Source: Patescibacteria group bacterium
GTDB taxonomy: Bacteria > Patescibacteriota > Patescibacteriia > UBA11705 > JABHMO01
Assembly: GCA_018818405.1 (NCBI GenBank)
Contig: JAHIRY010000010.1
Coordinates: 1-36,038 of the forward strand
Direction: 5' to 3'
Length of the DNA: 36,038 nt
This document shows, one piece after another, positions 8,270 through 17,123 of this stretch (position 1 is its first letter; each line of letters begins with the position of its first letter). The translations under genes and the position numbers were made by a program. The notes below the pieces were generated by a model. The model was not told where the DNA came from and ran no database searches. It worked only from the letters and a program-made list of their open reading frames with translations.

Positions 8270-8737
8270 ATGAAAATTCTCGTTTTTACTGAAGGAACAA
8301 TTTTAATGCATCCGTCCGAAGACAAGCTCAATGATTTCGCGAGTTATATCCCGATAAAAAGCGCGGTTGCAAAATTGACCGGCTGGGTGGAGCAAGGCGC
8401 GGAAATTTCTTATCTGACTTCGCAGACGAAATTCCTTGAAATAAAGCAGACCAAAGATGTTCTGAGTAAATTCGATTTTCCCGGAGAAGTTGTCCGGGCG
8501 CGCCAGGGCGATGAAACTTACAAACAAGTTGTCGAAGAAGTGAAACCGGATATTTTCATTGAAGATGACTGCAAGAGCATTGGCGCCGATGAAATGGTTT
8601 CGCCGAAATTGAAAGCTGATTTGAAAATACATTCGATCGTTGTCCCCGAGTTTGGCGGCATTGATCATCTGCCCGACAAATTGGAAGATCTGGCGGAATT
8701 CGGGAAAAAACAAGAAATTGTAAAAGAAGAAATATGA
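8270..8737 (+). CDS. Uncharacterised HAD-like protein
   Basis: 155 aa; VFTEGT near the N-terminus and IFIEDDCKSIGADEM late, suggestive of HAD motifs I and IV; overlaps the argS start. Confidence 0.5.
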   Translation: MKILVFTEGTILMHPSEDKLNDFASYIPIKSAVAKLTGWVEQGAEISYLTSQTKFLEIKQTKDVLSKFDFPGEVVRARQGDETYKQVVEEVKPDIFIEDDCKSIGADEMVSPKLKADLKIHSIVVPEFGGIDHLPDKLEDLAEFGKKQEIVKEEI

Positions 8738-10467
8738 AAAAATTAAAAGAACAACTGGCGGCCGAACTGTCGAAAATATTCGGCATGATTATTTCGGTTG
8801 AAGATTTGTTAAAAACGCCGAGCCTTGAACTCGGAGATATTGCGTTCAATATATCCGGAATTGCGCAAACGAAGAAAAAGAATCTGCTTCTTGTAAGAGA
8901 TGAGTATAGTTCTGGGCTGACAAACTTGATGAATAAAATTCCGGAAATTGAATCCATTCAAACTCATGGCGCATATATTAATTTTTATATAAAGGATGAG
9001 TATTTCGCGAAAAGTGTTTTTGAAACAGAAATGAAACAGCCGGCAAAGAGCTTGACGGAATCCGAATTAACAGCGGACATTCCGGAAAAAATAATGATTG
9101 AATATTCTCAGCCGAATACGCACAAAGAATTTCATATCGGACATTTGCGCAATGCCTGTCTGGGAGCCGCGCTGGTGAATATCAACCGAGCGTTGGGCAA
9201 AAAAGTTGTTGCCGCCAATTATATCGGCGACAGCGGAGTGCATATCGCGAAATGTTTGTGGAATCTGACGAAATTTCATTCCGGCGATACTATTCCTGAA
9301 AATAAAGGAGAATATTTGGGAGCGCTTTATTCGGAAGCGGCGCAACGATTGGAAATCGATGAAGAGGGCCGAGCTGAAGTTTCTCAAATCCAAAAAGAAT
9401 TGGCGGAAAACAATCCAGAATCGGAAATGGTAAAACTCTGGATCGAAACAAAAGATTGGAGCATGGAATCGTTCATGAGAATTTATGATTTGCTGAAAAT
9501 AAAATTCGATGTTTGGTTTTGGGAAAGCCGGGAAGAAATCGAAGGAAGAAAATTGATTGAAAAAATATTGCAAGAAAAAACAATTCCGGAAATAAAGAAA
9601 AGCGAAGGCGCGATCATCGCCGACCTGAGCGAATACGGCCTGGATGTTCTGGTCTTGGTAAAATCCGACGGCAATGTGCTGTATGGAACGAAAGATCTTC
9701 CTCTCGGCATGAAAAAATTTGATGAATACAAAGTGGATAAATCAATTTATGTTGTTGACAAGCGACAGTCGTTATATTTGAAACAAATTTTCAAGTTGTT
9801 GGATTTGCTCGGTTATGATAAAAAAGAAAAAGTCCATGTCCCCTATGATTTCGTCACATTGCCCGAAGGCGCGATGGCTTCGCGAAAGGGAAATGTCATC
9901 GCTTTTGAAAAGTTTTTTGCGGAAATCATGAAGCAGACAACCGAAGAAACGGAAAAGCGCCATGCTGACTGGTCTGCGGAAAAAGTGCGTGAAACAGCGG
10001 AAAAAATCGCTTTGGCCGCCCTCAAATTCAGCATGCTGAAATACGACAATAACAGCGTAATAGTTTTTGATGTGAAAAAAGCGCTGGCGCTGGAAGGAGA
10101 CACCGGACCGTATATTTTGTATTCCATCGCTCGCATCAATTCAATTTTAAGACAAATCGAGGAAAGTTCTTCTGAACGAAAAATTGATTATTCATTATTG
10201 AAGACAAAAGCGGAAAAGAAATTGATTCGCCAGCTGGCAAAGTTTGCTGAAGTCGTGGAAAATTCGGCCGAGGAAAATGCGCCAAGCAAAATTTGCACAT
10301 ATTTACTGGAGGTCGGTCAATATTTTAATACTTTTTACCATGAATGTCCGATTTTGAAAGAAGAAGAAAATTTGAAGCAAGCGCGATTGGCGCTCGCCGA
10401 AAAGACAAAAAAAATATTGGAGAGCGGGCTTGACTTGTTGAATATCGAACAAGTGAAAGAAATGTGA
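8734..10467 (+). CDS. argS: Arginyl-tRNA synthetase
   Basis: EYSQPNTHKEFHIGHLRNACLG, ANYIGDSGVHIAK, LYGTKDLPLG, GAMASRKGNVI, and DALR-like C-terminus. Confidence 0.95.
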   Translation: MKKLKEQLAAELSKIFGMIISVEDLLKTPSLELGDIAFNISGIAQTKKKNLLLVRDEYSSGLTNLMNKIPEIESIQTHGAYINFYIKDEYFAKSVFETEMKQPAKSLTESELTADIPEKIMIEYSQPNTHKEFHIGHLRNACLGAALVNINRALGKKVVAANYIGDSGVHIAKCLWNLTKFHSGDTIPENKGEYLGALYSEAAQRLEIDEEGRAEVSQIQKELAENNPESEMVKLWIETKDWSMESFMRIYDLLKIKFDVWFWESREEIEGRKLIEKILQEKTIPEIKKSEGAIIADLSEYGLDVLVLVKSDGNVLYGTKDLPLGMKKFDEYKVDKSIYVVDKRQSLYLKQIFKLLDLLGYDKKEKVHVPYDFVTLPEGAMASRKGNVIAFEKFFAEIMKQTTEETEKRHADWSAEKVRETAEKIALAALKFSMLKYDNNSVIVFDVKKALALEGDTGPYILYSIARINSILRQIEESSSERKIDYSLLKTKAEKKLIRQLAKFAEVVENSAEENAPSKICTYLLEVGQYFNTFYHECPILKEEENLKQARLALAEKTKKILESGLDLLNIEQVKEM

Positions 10468-10553
10468 GCCGGCTTGCGTTCAGCCGAATATTGCATTAAA
10501 ATAATTTTGTTCCTTGGAAGGGAAAAACTTATTAATTATTAACAAAAAAGGTT

Positions 10554-10976
10554 ATGTTCAAAATAAGCGACGAAGCCTATGCCAACGGCAATGGCGCGGA
10601 AGACACTATCATCGGCAGTTCGATAAAAGTGGAAGGTGATTTGGTCAGCTCCGGCAATATTGTAGTGGAAGGCGAAGTTACGGGAACAATCAAAACGGAG
10701 AAAACATTAAAAGTCGGCGAAGGCGCGAAAATCGTGGCCAATGTATCGGCGCGCGAAGCTTATATTTCCGGAAAAGTACAGGGAAATATTGAAGTTCAAG
10801 ACAAAATCGAACTGGCGAGCACCGGTGAAATCAACGGCGATATTCAATCGAAATCATTGATTATTCTCGCCGGCGCGGTTTTTAACGGCAAATCAACCAT
10901 GGCGGATGTGCGGACAATAGCTGAACCGGAGCAAGAACAAGGAAATGCTGAAAATGATTACGAGAGCGAGGACTAA
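10554..10976 (+). CDS. Bactofilin family protein
   Basis: IIGSSIKVEGDLVSSGNIVVEGEVTGTIKTEKTLKVGEGAKIVANVSAREAYISGKVQGNI, beta-helix bactofilin pattern. Confidence 0.9.
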   Translation: MFKISDEAYANGNGAEDTIIGSSIKVEGDLVSSGNIVVEGEVTGTIKTEKTLKVGEGAKIVANVSAREAYISGKVQGNIEVQDKIELASTGEINGDIQSKSLIILAGAVFNGKSTMADVRTIAEPEQEQGNAENDYESED

Positions 10977-10999
10977 AGAAATTCTGAAAAAACGGCTCT

Positions 11000-11788
11000 A
11001 TGTATTATTATATTTATGATACTTTTTTGGATGAGAAAAAGTATGAAAAAATAATAGACAAATTAAAAACACGGCTTTTGGATTTGGACATTCAGGGAAA
11101 GCACGAAAAACTGACATTGCTGAAAAATGTGGAAGAATTGATCGGCGATGAAGTGAAGCGCGGAACAACAACGGTCGTGGTTGTCGGCAATGACAAAACT
11201 TTTTTAAAAGTCATCAATGTTGTTGCGAAGAATAATGTCACTCTGGGAATAATTCCTATCGGAGAGGGCAATGATCTGGCAAGATATCTCGGAGTTCCCG
11301 AGGGAGAATCAGCCTGCGACATTCTGGCGGCAAGAAAAATAATTAAATTTGATTTGGGAAAAATCAATTCATATTATTTTTTTACAAACATGAAAATCAA
11401 CAAAAATTTGCCGCGCATGTCCATTGAAAAAGATGAATACAAAATAATTCCCGGCGTCACCTGCTATGAAGTGGAAATATGCAATTTTTATTATCCGCGA
11501 AAAGATGAAATTCCGGACAAAGCATACAAAAAATGTTCGGTGCGCGACCGAAAACTGGAATTGTTCATCAAGACAAAAGTAAAAGCAAAGGGCTGGCTGC
11601 ATGACAAAGTTGTCGGAATGAAGATTGACAGTGTTTTTCAGGGAGACAAGTTTGATATCAAAAGTTTTGAATACTTGCCGGTGGTTCTGGATGATTATAA
11701 AATTATGAAAACGCCGGTTATCGTGGAAGTTGAGCCGGAAAAATTGAATGTAATCGTGGGAAAGGAAAGAGCTGATACAATAATTTAA
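11000..11788 (+). CDS. Diacylglycerol kinase catalytic-domain-like protein
   Basis: TTTVVVVGNDKTFLKVIN and IIPIGEGNDLARYLGVP resemble DAGK_cat GGDGT and GTGND segments. Confidence 0.7.
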   Translation: MYYYIYDTFLDEKKYEKIIDKLKTRLLDLDIQGKHEKLTLLKNVEELIGDEVKRGTTTVVVVGNDKTFLKVINVVAKNNVTLGIIPIGEGNDLARYLGVPEGESACDILAARKIIKFDLGKINSYYFFTNMKINKNLPRMSIEKDEYKIIPGVTCYEVEICNFYYPRKDEIPDKAYKKCSVRDRKLELFIKTKVKAKGWLHDKVVGMKIDSVFQGDKFDIKSFEYLPVVLDDYKIMKTPVIVEVEPEKLNVIVGKERADTII

Positions 11789-11862
11789 ATAATAATTAAT
11801 AATCGCGGTCTCGGTGATTTATTTTTCAAATAGACCTCGAGCGCCGTGATAATAAAAAAAAT

Positions 11863-12048
11863 ATGATGCCAAAACTAAACAAAGAAACCTGCATCGGCTG
11901 CGGATCATGCGTTTCCATTGCGCCCGATGTTTTCAAAATGGGCGATGACGGCAAAGCGGAAGTTATTGCCGGCGATTTCGCCGGAAAAGAAGAAATGATC
12001 AACCAATCGAAAGACGCTTGCCCTGTTCAAGCGATTAGTGTAGAATAA
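11863..12048 (+). CDS. Ferredoxin (single Fe-S cluster type)
   Basis: CIGCGSCVSIAPDVFKMGDDGKAEV...CPVQAISVE. Confidence 0.9.
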   Translation: MMPKLNKETCIGCGSCVSIAPDVFKMGDDGKAEVIAGDFAGKEEMINQSKDACPVQAISVE

Positions 12049-12118
12049 ATTTTCAAGAGATATGAAGCGGTGAATTTTAATTTGCCGCTTCATAGCGCGC
12101 GATTGTAGTTTAAATTAA

Positions 12119-12205
12119 GCCCAGGTGGCGAAACTGGTACACGCACTACCTTGAGGTGGTAGCGCCCGCAAGGGCATGGAGGTTCAACTCCTCTCCTGGG
12201 CACCA
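12119..12205 (+). tRNA. tRNA-Leu(GAG), CCA encoded
   Basis: GCCCAGGTGGCGAAACTGGTACACGCACTACCTTGAGGTGGTAGCGCCCGCAAGGGCATGGAGGTTCAACTCCTCTCCTGGGCACCA with long variable arm. Confidence 0.95.
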
Positions 12206-12346
12206 ATTTGAAAGCAGACTTCGTTTATTGGCTGGTTTGTATTAAAGCAGAGCCAGCGCAAGCTGATCTTCTGGAAAGAAGAATAATTACCGAAAAGTAA
12301 TCAATCATACGGAATAAATAAATTAATAGTATTAACTGACAAAAAC

Positions 12347-13621
12347 ATGATCAAATTTTTCGGAAAAATTATTTCTCTGGCGTCGCTTTCATTGTTCGTT
12401 TTTTTTGGTTTTGCCGGAGGAGCTTCCGCGCAAACCGAACTTTTGTTCGGTCAAAATCATTATTATACGGTAATTTTTCGCGGTAATGGAGAGGCCATTA
12501 CCTACGCAAAAATAGCGATTACAAATTCTGACGAAAAACCTTTGACAGAGTTTTTATTTGAAATACCGAAAGTGTCTCCCGAGGAAATGGTCATTTACCA
12601 AATGAAGCTTCCTCAAGAGTGCGTCAATTACGACTACACAGATCCGGCGCGTCCGTGTTTGGAATATCGCGATCCCGACTATGCGCAACAATACTATTAT
12701 GCCGGCAATGGAAATGGCAAAACCGAATATCAAAAAATTCAATATACAAAATCCGGAAATCTTTATCGCCTTATCTTGCCAACTCCGGTTGAATCCTACA
12801 AATCTACTGCGATTATCATCGCTTATGCCGCAAAAGGTTATGTCAGCGAGAGCCTCGGCCTTTACAAATTTAATTTTGAAACAATAAAAGTTCCTTCAAG
12901 GATTCAACAAATCAGAGTCGCGGTAGATGTTGACAGCGATCTTTTACTAAAAGGCAAACGCGCGTCTGTCAATTATAATGCAACCGGACTTCAATCAAGC
13001 GAGCTTTCCGCGTCCGTGGGAATTTCCGATCGTAATTTAGACAACGTGGTTGGAATGATCGGTTCGTATGCTCCATTTGTAAAGGACGCGAAAAATCTTG
13101 CGCCAAACGAAAGTTATTTAGTCAAAGGACAGTACTCGACAAGCTGGTTTAGATTGTATTTGAGTTCAATTCTTTTAGTAATATTCGGTATTGCCGCCAT
13201 ATTCGTTGGCGTATATTTCTTATCAAAATTTTTGAAGCGGCGCGGCGGAAAAAATGAACAGCCGACAATCGGAACCGGTCAGCAAATAGTTTCTCGAAAT
13301 CAGCAAAGCTCAATCAGTATATTGAATCTCACCAATGCGTCAGTCAGTTTTCTTTCCGCTATTTTGGTTGTTGGTTTAACGTACTTGTTTAGCTTTGTAT
13401 CAGAATCCAACTTATTCCGCGCTTTCAATCCGGATCTCATTTTTGGAATTGTCGCTATCATCACAATAATTCTTTTGTACGCGCTGGTAATTTTCGGACC
13501 GGCAATAATCGTAGCAATCAAACACGGCTGGAAATCTCTTATTTCGATTTTGATTGCCGAGTTTTTGTGGTTTGTGATGTTCCTTGCGATTTACTTCGCG
13601 CTTTTCCAATCGGGATTTTGA
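12347..13621 (+). CDS. Exported/membrane protein of unknown function
   Basis: 424 aa; N-terminal signal peptide ending ...GGASAQ, extracellular domain, hydrophobic C-terminal segments. Confidence 0.75.
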   Translation: MIKFFGKIISLASLSLFVFFGFAGGASAQTELLFGQNHYYTVIFRGNGEAITYAKIAITNSDEKPLTEFLFEIPKVSPEEMVIYQMKLPQECVNYDYTDPARPCLEYRDPDYAQQYYYAGNGNGKTEYQKIQYTKSGNLYRLILPTPVESYKSTAIIIAYAAKGYVSESLGLYKFNFETIKVPSRIQQIRVAVDVDSDLLLKGKRASVNYNATGLQSSELSASVGISDRNLDNVVGMIGSYAPFVKDAKNLAPNESYLVKGQYSTSWFRLYLSSILLVIFGIAAIFVGVYFLSKFLKRRGGKNEQPTIGTGQQIVSRNQQSSISILNLTNASVSFLSAILVVGLTYLFSFVSESNLFRAFNPDLIFGIVAIITIILLYALVIFGPAIIVAIKHGWKSLISILIAEFLWFVMFLAIYFALFQSGF

Positions 13622-13783
13622 ATTCAATCATTCTATTTCCTGAAGTCAATCTCGTTTTATAAAGTATAAGTTTTGAGATTCCGCTTCGCTTGTCGGTATG
13701 TTTGTATCAACGCGGAGCAAGATCGAAGGGACGGTTTTGGAAGAAAGTTTTTTTATCGGAAAATCAATTAAGATTTGGAACAA

Positions 13784-13812
13784 GAATCAGCGCAAACGCT
13801 GATTCTTTATTT
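13784..13812 (+). terminator. Rho-independent terminator
   Basis: GAATCAGCG-CAAA-CGCTGATTC followed by TTTATTT. Confidence 0.7.
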
Positions 13813-13816
13813 GAGA

Positions 13817-13845
13817 TTGACTTAAATTTGAGAATATTGTAATAT
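13817..13845 (+). promoter_or_regulatory. Putative sigma70-type promoter
   Basis: TTGACT, 17-nt spacer, TAATAT upstream of the zinc-ribbon gene. Confidence 0.6.
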
Positions 13846-13879
13846 TACTAATCCAGATTGAACCAAAGGAGGAGCGTCC

Positions 13880-14119
13880 ATGTCCGGAATCACTTGTCCG
13901 AAGTGCGAAAATAAAATGGGAAGTCTGGCGAATTTTTGCAACCAATGCGGAACCAAGCTTCCGCCGCCGAACGAGCCGATCGATCTTGATGAAAAAGAAG
14001 GCGCAAAGGAAAATTTCGCTGAAGGCAAATATTTCGGCATGTGCGGCACAGCAAGCCACGGATTTCAGCGCAAGCTCGCGGATGCGAAATTTTGCATTAT
14101 CTGCGGGCGGAAAATTTGA
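13880..14119 (+). CDS. Small zinc-ribbon protein
   Basis: CPKCENKMG...FCNQCGTKL and a second FCIICGRKI; strong SD aaggagg upstream. Confidence 0.8.
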   Translation: MSGITCPKCENKMGSLANFCNQCGTKLPPPNEPIDLDEKEGAKENFAEGKYFGMCGTASHGFQRKLADAKFCIICGRKI

Positions 14120-14141
14120 TTGGATCAACAAGGAGGATCGG

Positions 14142-14597
14142 ATGAAAAAAATCGCGTTGGTTTCTTACAACAGATTCATTCGGGGAGAAAATGGCTGGCA
14201 CGAGCGGGAAGGAAGGAAAGTATTTCTTTTACACGAAACAAGGGACATTCAAATCCAAATTTCCGAAATAAAGAAATTGAAACCGTTTGTTAATCCTGTT
14301 GTAGCAAAAATCGAGGAAAATTGGAAAGAATTGCAAACGATTCTGCCGATTATCGACCAGTTGGTCATCTATGTCGGCGCGAGCGGATCGGAAAGAGCGA
14401 TCGAGTTGGCGGCTGATTCTGATTTCCCATTGGAAAAATTGACCTTCGTCATGTGCGATTGCTTTCTGCCTGAAAAAATCAACCTTTTGGAGCGAAAAGG
14501 ATTTCAATCGGTTCGAGTTCTGATGTGTGATTGCGGCGGTACTCAGGAAATGAGGAAAATTTTTTACAATTTTTTAGAGAACGGTACTTTGGATTAG
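14142..14597 (+). CDS. Hypothetical protein with two MCDC motifs
   Basis: 151 aa from ATG at 14142 with SD aaggagga; preferred over the 13986 start, which overlaps the zinc-ribbon gene. Confidence 0.75.
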   Translation: MKKIALVSYNRFIRGENGWHEREGRKVFLLHETRDIQIQISEIKKLKPFVNPVVAKIEENWKELQTILPIIDQLVIYVGASGSERAIELAADSDFPLEKLTFVMCDCFLPEKINLLERKGFQSVRVLMCDCGGTQEMRKIFYNFLENGTLD

Positions 14598-14604
14598 CGT
14601 AACG

Positions 14605-14638
14605 CTTCTTGTCTTTCACCTGAGACAAGAAGTTTTTT
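14605..14638 (+). terminator. Rho-independent terminator
   Basis: CTTCTTGTCT-8 nt loop-AGACAAGAAG followed by TTTTTT. Confidence 0.9.
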
Positions 14639-14683
14639 ATTTTCAGTGCGATTGTGGTATGATAAAATTAATATAAAAAATTT

Positions 14684-14923
14684 ATGATTGCAAGAATAAT
14701 AATCGGATTGATCGCGTGCGGCATTGGTTTTATTTTCGTGAGAAAGCCGGATTGGGCGCTGGAATTTATCGGCTATATTGATTTTGCGGAAAAGGCGATG
14801 ATGGGCGGCAGCCGGACATTTTACAAATTGCTCGGCATTGTAATAATTTTGATCGGATTTTTGATTATCACGAATTTATATAGCGATTTAATGAATTGGA
14901 TGGTCGGATCTGTCGTGAAATAA
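14684..14923 (+). CDS. Small membrane protein
   Basis: 79 aa with two hydrophobic segments. Confidence 0.6.
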   Translation: MIARIIIGLIACGIGFIFVRKPDWALEFIGYIDFAEKAMMGGSRTFYKLLGIVIILIGFLIITNLYSDLMNWMVGSVVK

Positions 14924-14934
14924 CTCGATTGGTT

Positions 14935-15297
14935 ATGAAAGGATTCAGGAAAAAGCTCGGCGCCTGGGGCGAGGAATTGGCGAGAAAGTATTTTGAAGAA
15001 AAGGGCTATGAATTCGTTGCCTCCAATTGGCAAAAAAAGTCAGGCGAAATAGATTTGATCTGCCGAAAAGAAAATGAAATCGTTTTTGTGGAAGTAAAGA
15101 CGCGGACAACGCCGGCATTCGGCTGGGGCGAGGACGCGGTGACGAAAAAAAAGAAGGAAAAAATCTCGCAAACAATGGACTTTTTTTTACTGGAAAATGA
15201 AAATTATAATGGGTTTTTCCCTCGTTTTGATATTTTGGTGGTGGAAATCTTCTCGCTCCGACCGCGGTTTGTTCATTTTGAAGATGTGGAGCTTTAA
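14935..15297 (+). CDS. YraN / UPF0102 family endonuclease-like protein
   Basis: GAWGEELARKYFEEKGYEFVASNWQKKSGEIDLICRKENEIVFVEVKTRT; start at MKGFRKK. Confidence 0.9.
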   Translation: MKGFRKKLGAWGEELARKYFEEKGYEFVASNWQKKSGEIDLICRKENEIVFVEVKTRTTPAFGWGEDAVTKKKKEKISQTMDFFLLENENYNGFFPRFDILVVEIFSLRPRFVHFEDVEL

Positions 15298-15348
15298 TCG
15301 CAAAAAATATTTTTTAAAATATTCCTTAAATAAATAACCAATGATTTT

Positions 15349-15681
15349 ATGACAAGCAAAATGCAATTTGACGCAAAAGATGTTCGGGACAACAAAACAA
15401 TCGCCGCCTTGAGTTATGTCGGCGTTTTGTGTTTATTTCCTTTATTTTTAAAGAAAGACAGCCGTTATGTGCAGACTCACGCGAAACAAGGATTGGCTTT
15501 GTTTTTGGCGGAAATAATTATTTGGGTGCTGAATATTCTGCCGTTTATCGGACCGTTCATCTGGATGTTGTTCAGTCTGGTTTTTGTCGCTGTTTCAATT
15601 ATCGCGATAATAAAAACAATGCAGGGCGAGTACTGGGAAATTCCGGTTGTCAGCCAATACTCCGAAAAAATAAAAATATAA
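15349..15681 (+). CDS. DUF4870-like membrane protein
   Basis: DNKTIAALSYVGVLCLFPLFLKKDSRYVQTHAKQGLALFLAEIIIWV. Confidence 0.7.
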   Translation: MTSKMQFDAKDVRDNKTIAALSYVGVLCLFPLFLKKDSRYVQTHAKQGLALFLAEIIIWVLNILPFIGPFIWMLFSLVFVAVSIIAIIKTMQGEYWEIPVVSQYSEKIKI

Positions 15682-15689
15682 AAAAAATT

Positions 15690-17120
15690 ATGAAAAGGAC
15701 CAAAATCGTCTGTACTCTCGGACCCACTTCGGAAACAAAACAAATAATAAAAACATTGATCAAAAACGGAATGAATGTCGCGCGTCTGAATTTTTCGCAC
15801 AATGTCCATGAGTATCATTTGAAAGTAATAAAAAACATTCGCGAAGCGGCCAAAGAATCAAAAGCGACCGTGGCGATTCTGCAGGATTTGCAAGGTCCTC
15901 GGATCAGATTGGGCGATTTGCCCGAGGCGGGAATTCAGCTGGTAAAAGGAAAGGAAGTGATTCTCACGACTTCAAAAAAAGCCGGTGAAAACAAAATTCC
16001 CGTCACTTACGAAAACATGCATCTCGATGTTGAGCCGAACCAGCGGATATTGATCGCCGACGGTTTGATTGAAGTTGTAATAAAGGAAGTGAAGGGAAGA
16101 GATGTTTATTGCATTGTGAAAAACGGCGGACTGGTGACTTCTCACAAAGGAATGAATTTGCCGGACACGAATGTGACCGTTCCTTCGCTTTCCGAAAAAG
16201 ACAAAGAAGATTTATTTTTCGGAATAAAAAACAAAGTTGATTTTGTCGCTTTGTCGTTCGTGCGCAGCGCGAAGGAAGTTTATGATTTGAAATATTTGAT
16301 CAAGAAATATTCTCAGCAATTGAAATTGGATTCTCCGCATGAAATAAAAATTATCGTGAAAGTTGAAAGAATGGAAGCGATAAAAAATTTGGATGAAATA
16401 ATCGAAGCGACCGACGGCGTGATGGTGGCGCGCGGAGATTTGGGAATAGAGTTGCCGGCCGAAGATGTTCCTCTGATCCAGAAAATGATAATCGACAAAT
16501 GTCTGCAAGCGGCCAAGCCGGTGATTGTCGCCACGCAAATGCTTGATTCCATGATCAATAATCCGCGTCCGACCAGAGCCGAGGTCAGCGATGTGGCCAA
16601 TGCGGTAATCGATCACACTGACGCGGTTATGCTTTCCGGCGAAACGGCCAATGGAAAATTTCCGGCGGAAACAGTGGATGTTATGGCGAAAATTATCAAT
16701 AAAACGGAAGCATCAACTTATGATGATATCGTTTTGCAGGATAAACTGAAAAAAATAATTTCCACCGGCGAAGCGGTGAGCAGTATCGCAAAGATGCTGG
16801 CCAATCATCTGGACGCGAAATTAATTTTAGTCGCTTCATTGTCCGGAGATTCCGCTCGCATCGTTTGCCGTTATCGTCCGGAATTGCCGATGCTCGTCGC
16901 TTGCGACGATGAAAGAATCCAACGGCAGCTTATGTTGTCATGGGGAATCATCCCGTTTATATTGCCTCATTGCGAATCATTGGAAGAATTGATTGACCGA
17001 TCCATCGGATTTATAAAGAAAAAAAAGTTCGCCAAAAAGGAAGAAACAATTATAATTATTGCCGGCGAACCGGTCGGCGTGAGCGGAAATGTCAATTTGG
17101 TGGAAATAAAAGAAATATAA
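15690..17120 (+). CDS. pyk: Pyruvate kinase
   Basis: MKRTKIVCTLGPTSETK, NVARLNFSHN, LQDLQGPRIRLG, VMVARGDLGIELP, ATQMLDSMINNPRPTRAEVSDVANAV; start at 15690, not 15429. Confidence 0.95.
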   Translation: MKRTKIVCTLGPTSETKQIIKTLIKNGMNVARLNFSHNVHEYHLKVIKNIREAAKESKATVAILQDLQGPRIRLGDLPEAGIQLVKGKEVILTTSKKAGENKIPVTYENMHLDVEPNQRILIADGLIEVVIKEVKGRDVYCIVKNGGLVTSHKGMNLPDTNVTVPSLSEKDKEDLFFGIKNKVDFVALSFVRSAKEVYDLKYLIKKYSQQLKLDSPHEIKIIVKVERMEAIKNLDEIIEATDGVMVARGDLGIELPAEDVPLIQKMIIDKCLQAAKPVIVATQMLDSMINNPRPTRAEVSDVANAVIDHTDAVMLSGETANGKFPAETVDVMAKIINKTEASTYDDIVLQDKLKKIISTGEAVSSIAKMLANHLDAKLILVASLSGDSARIVCRYRPELPMLVACDDERIQRQLMLSWGIIPFILPHCESLEELIDRSIGFIKKKKFAKKEETIIIIAGEPVGVSGNVNLVEIKEI

Positions 17121-17123
17121 ATT

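Noticed and set aside
13986-14141. Upstream start for the 14142 gene
   Set aside because: It overlaps the zinc-ribbon gene out of frame; ATG at 14142 has a strong SD.
15429-15689. N-terminal extension of the pyruvate kinase ORF (start at 15429)
   Set aside because: It overlaps the DUF4870-like gene in another frame; MKRTKIVCTLGPT at 15690 is the natural start.
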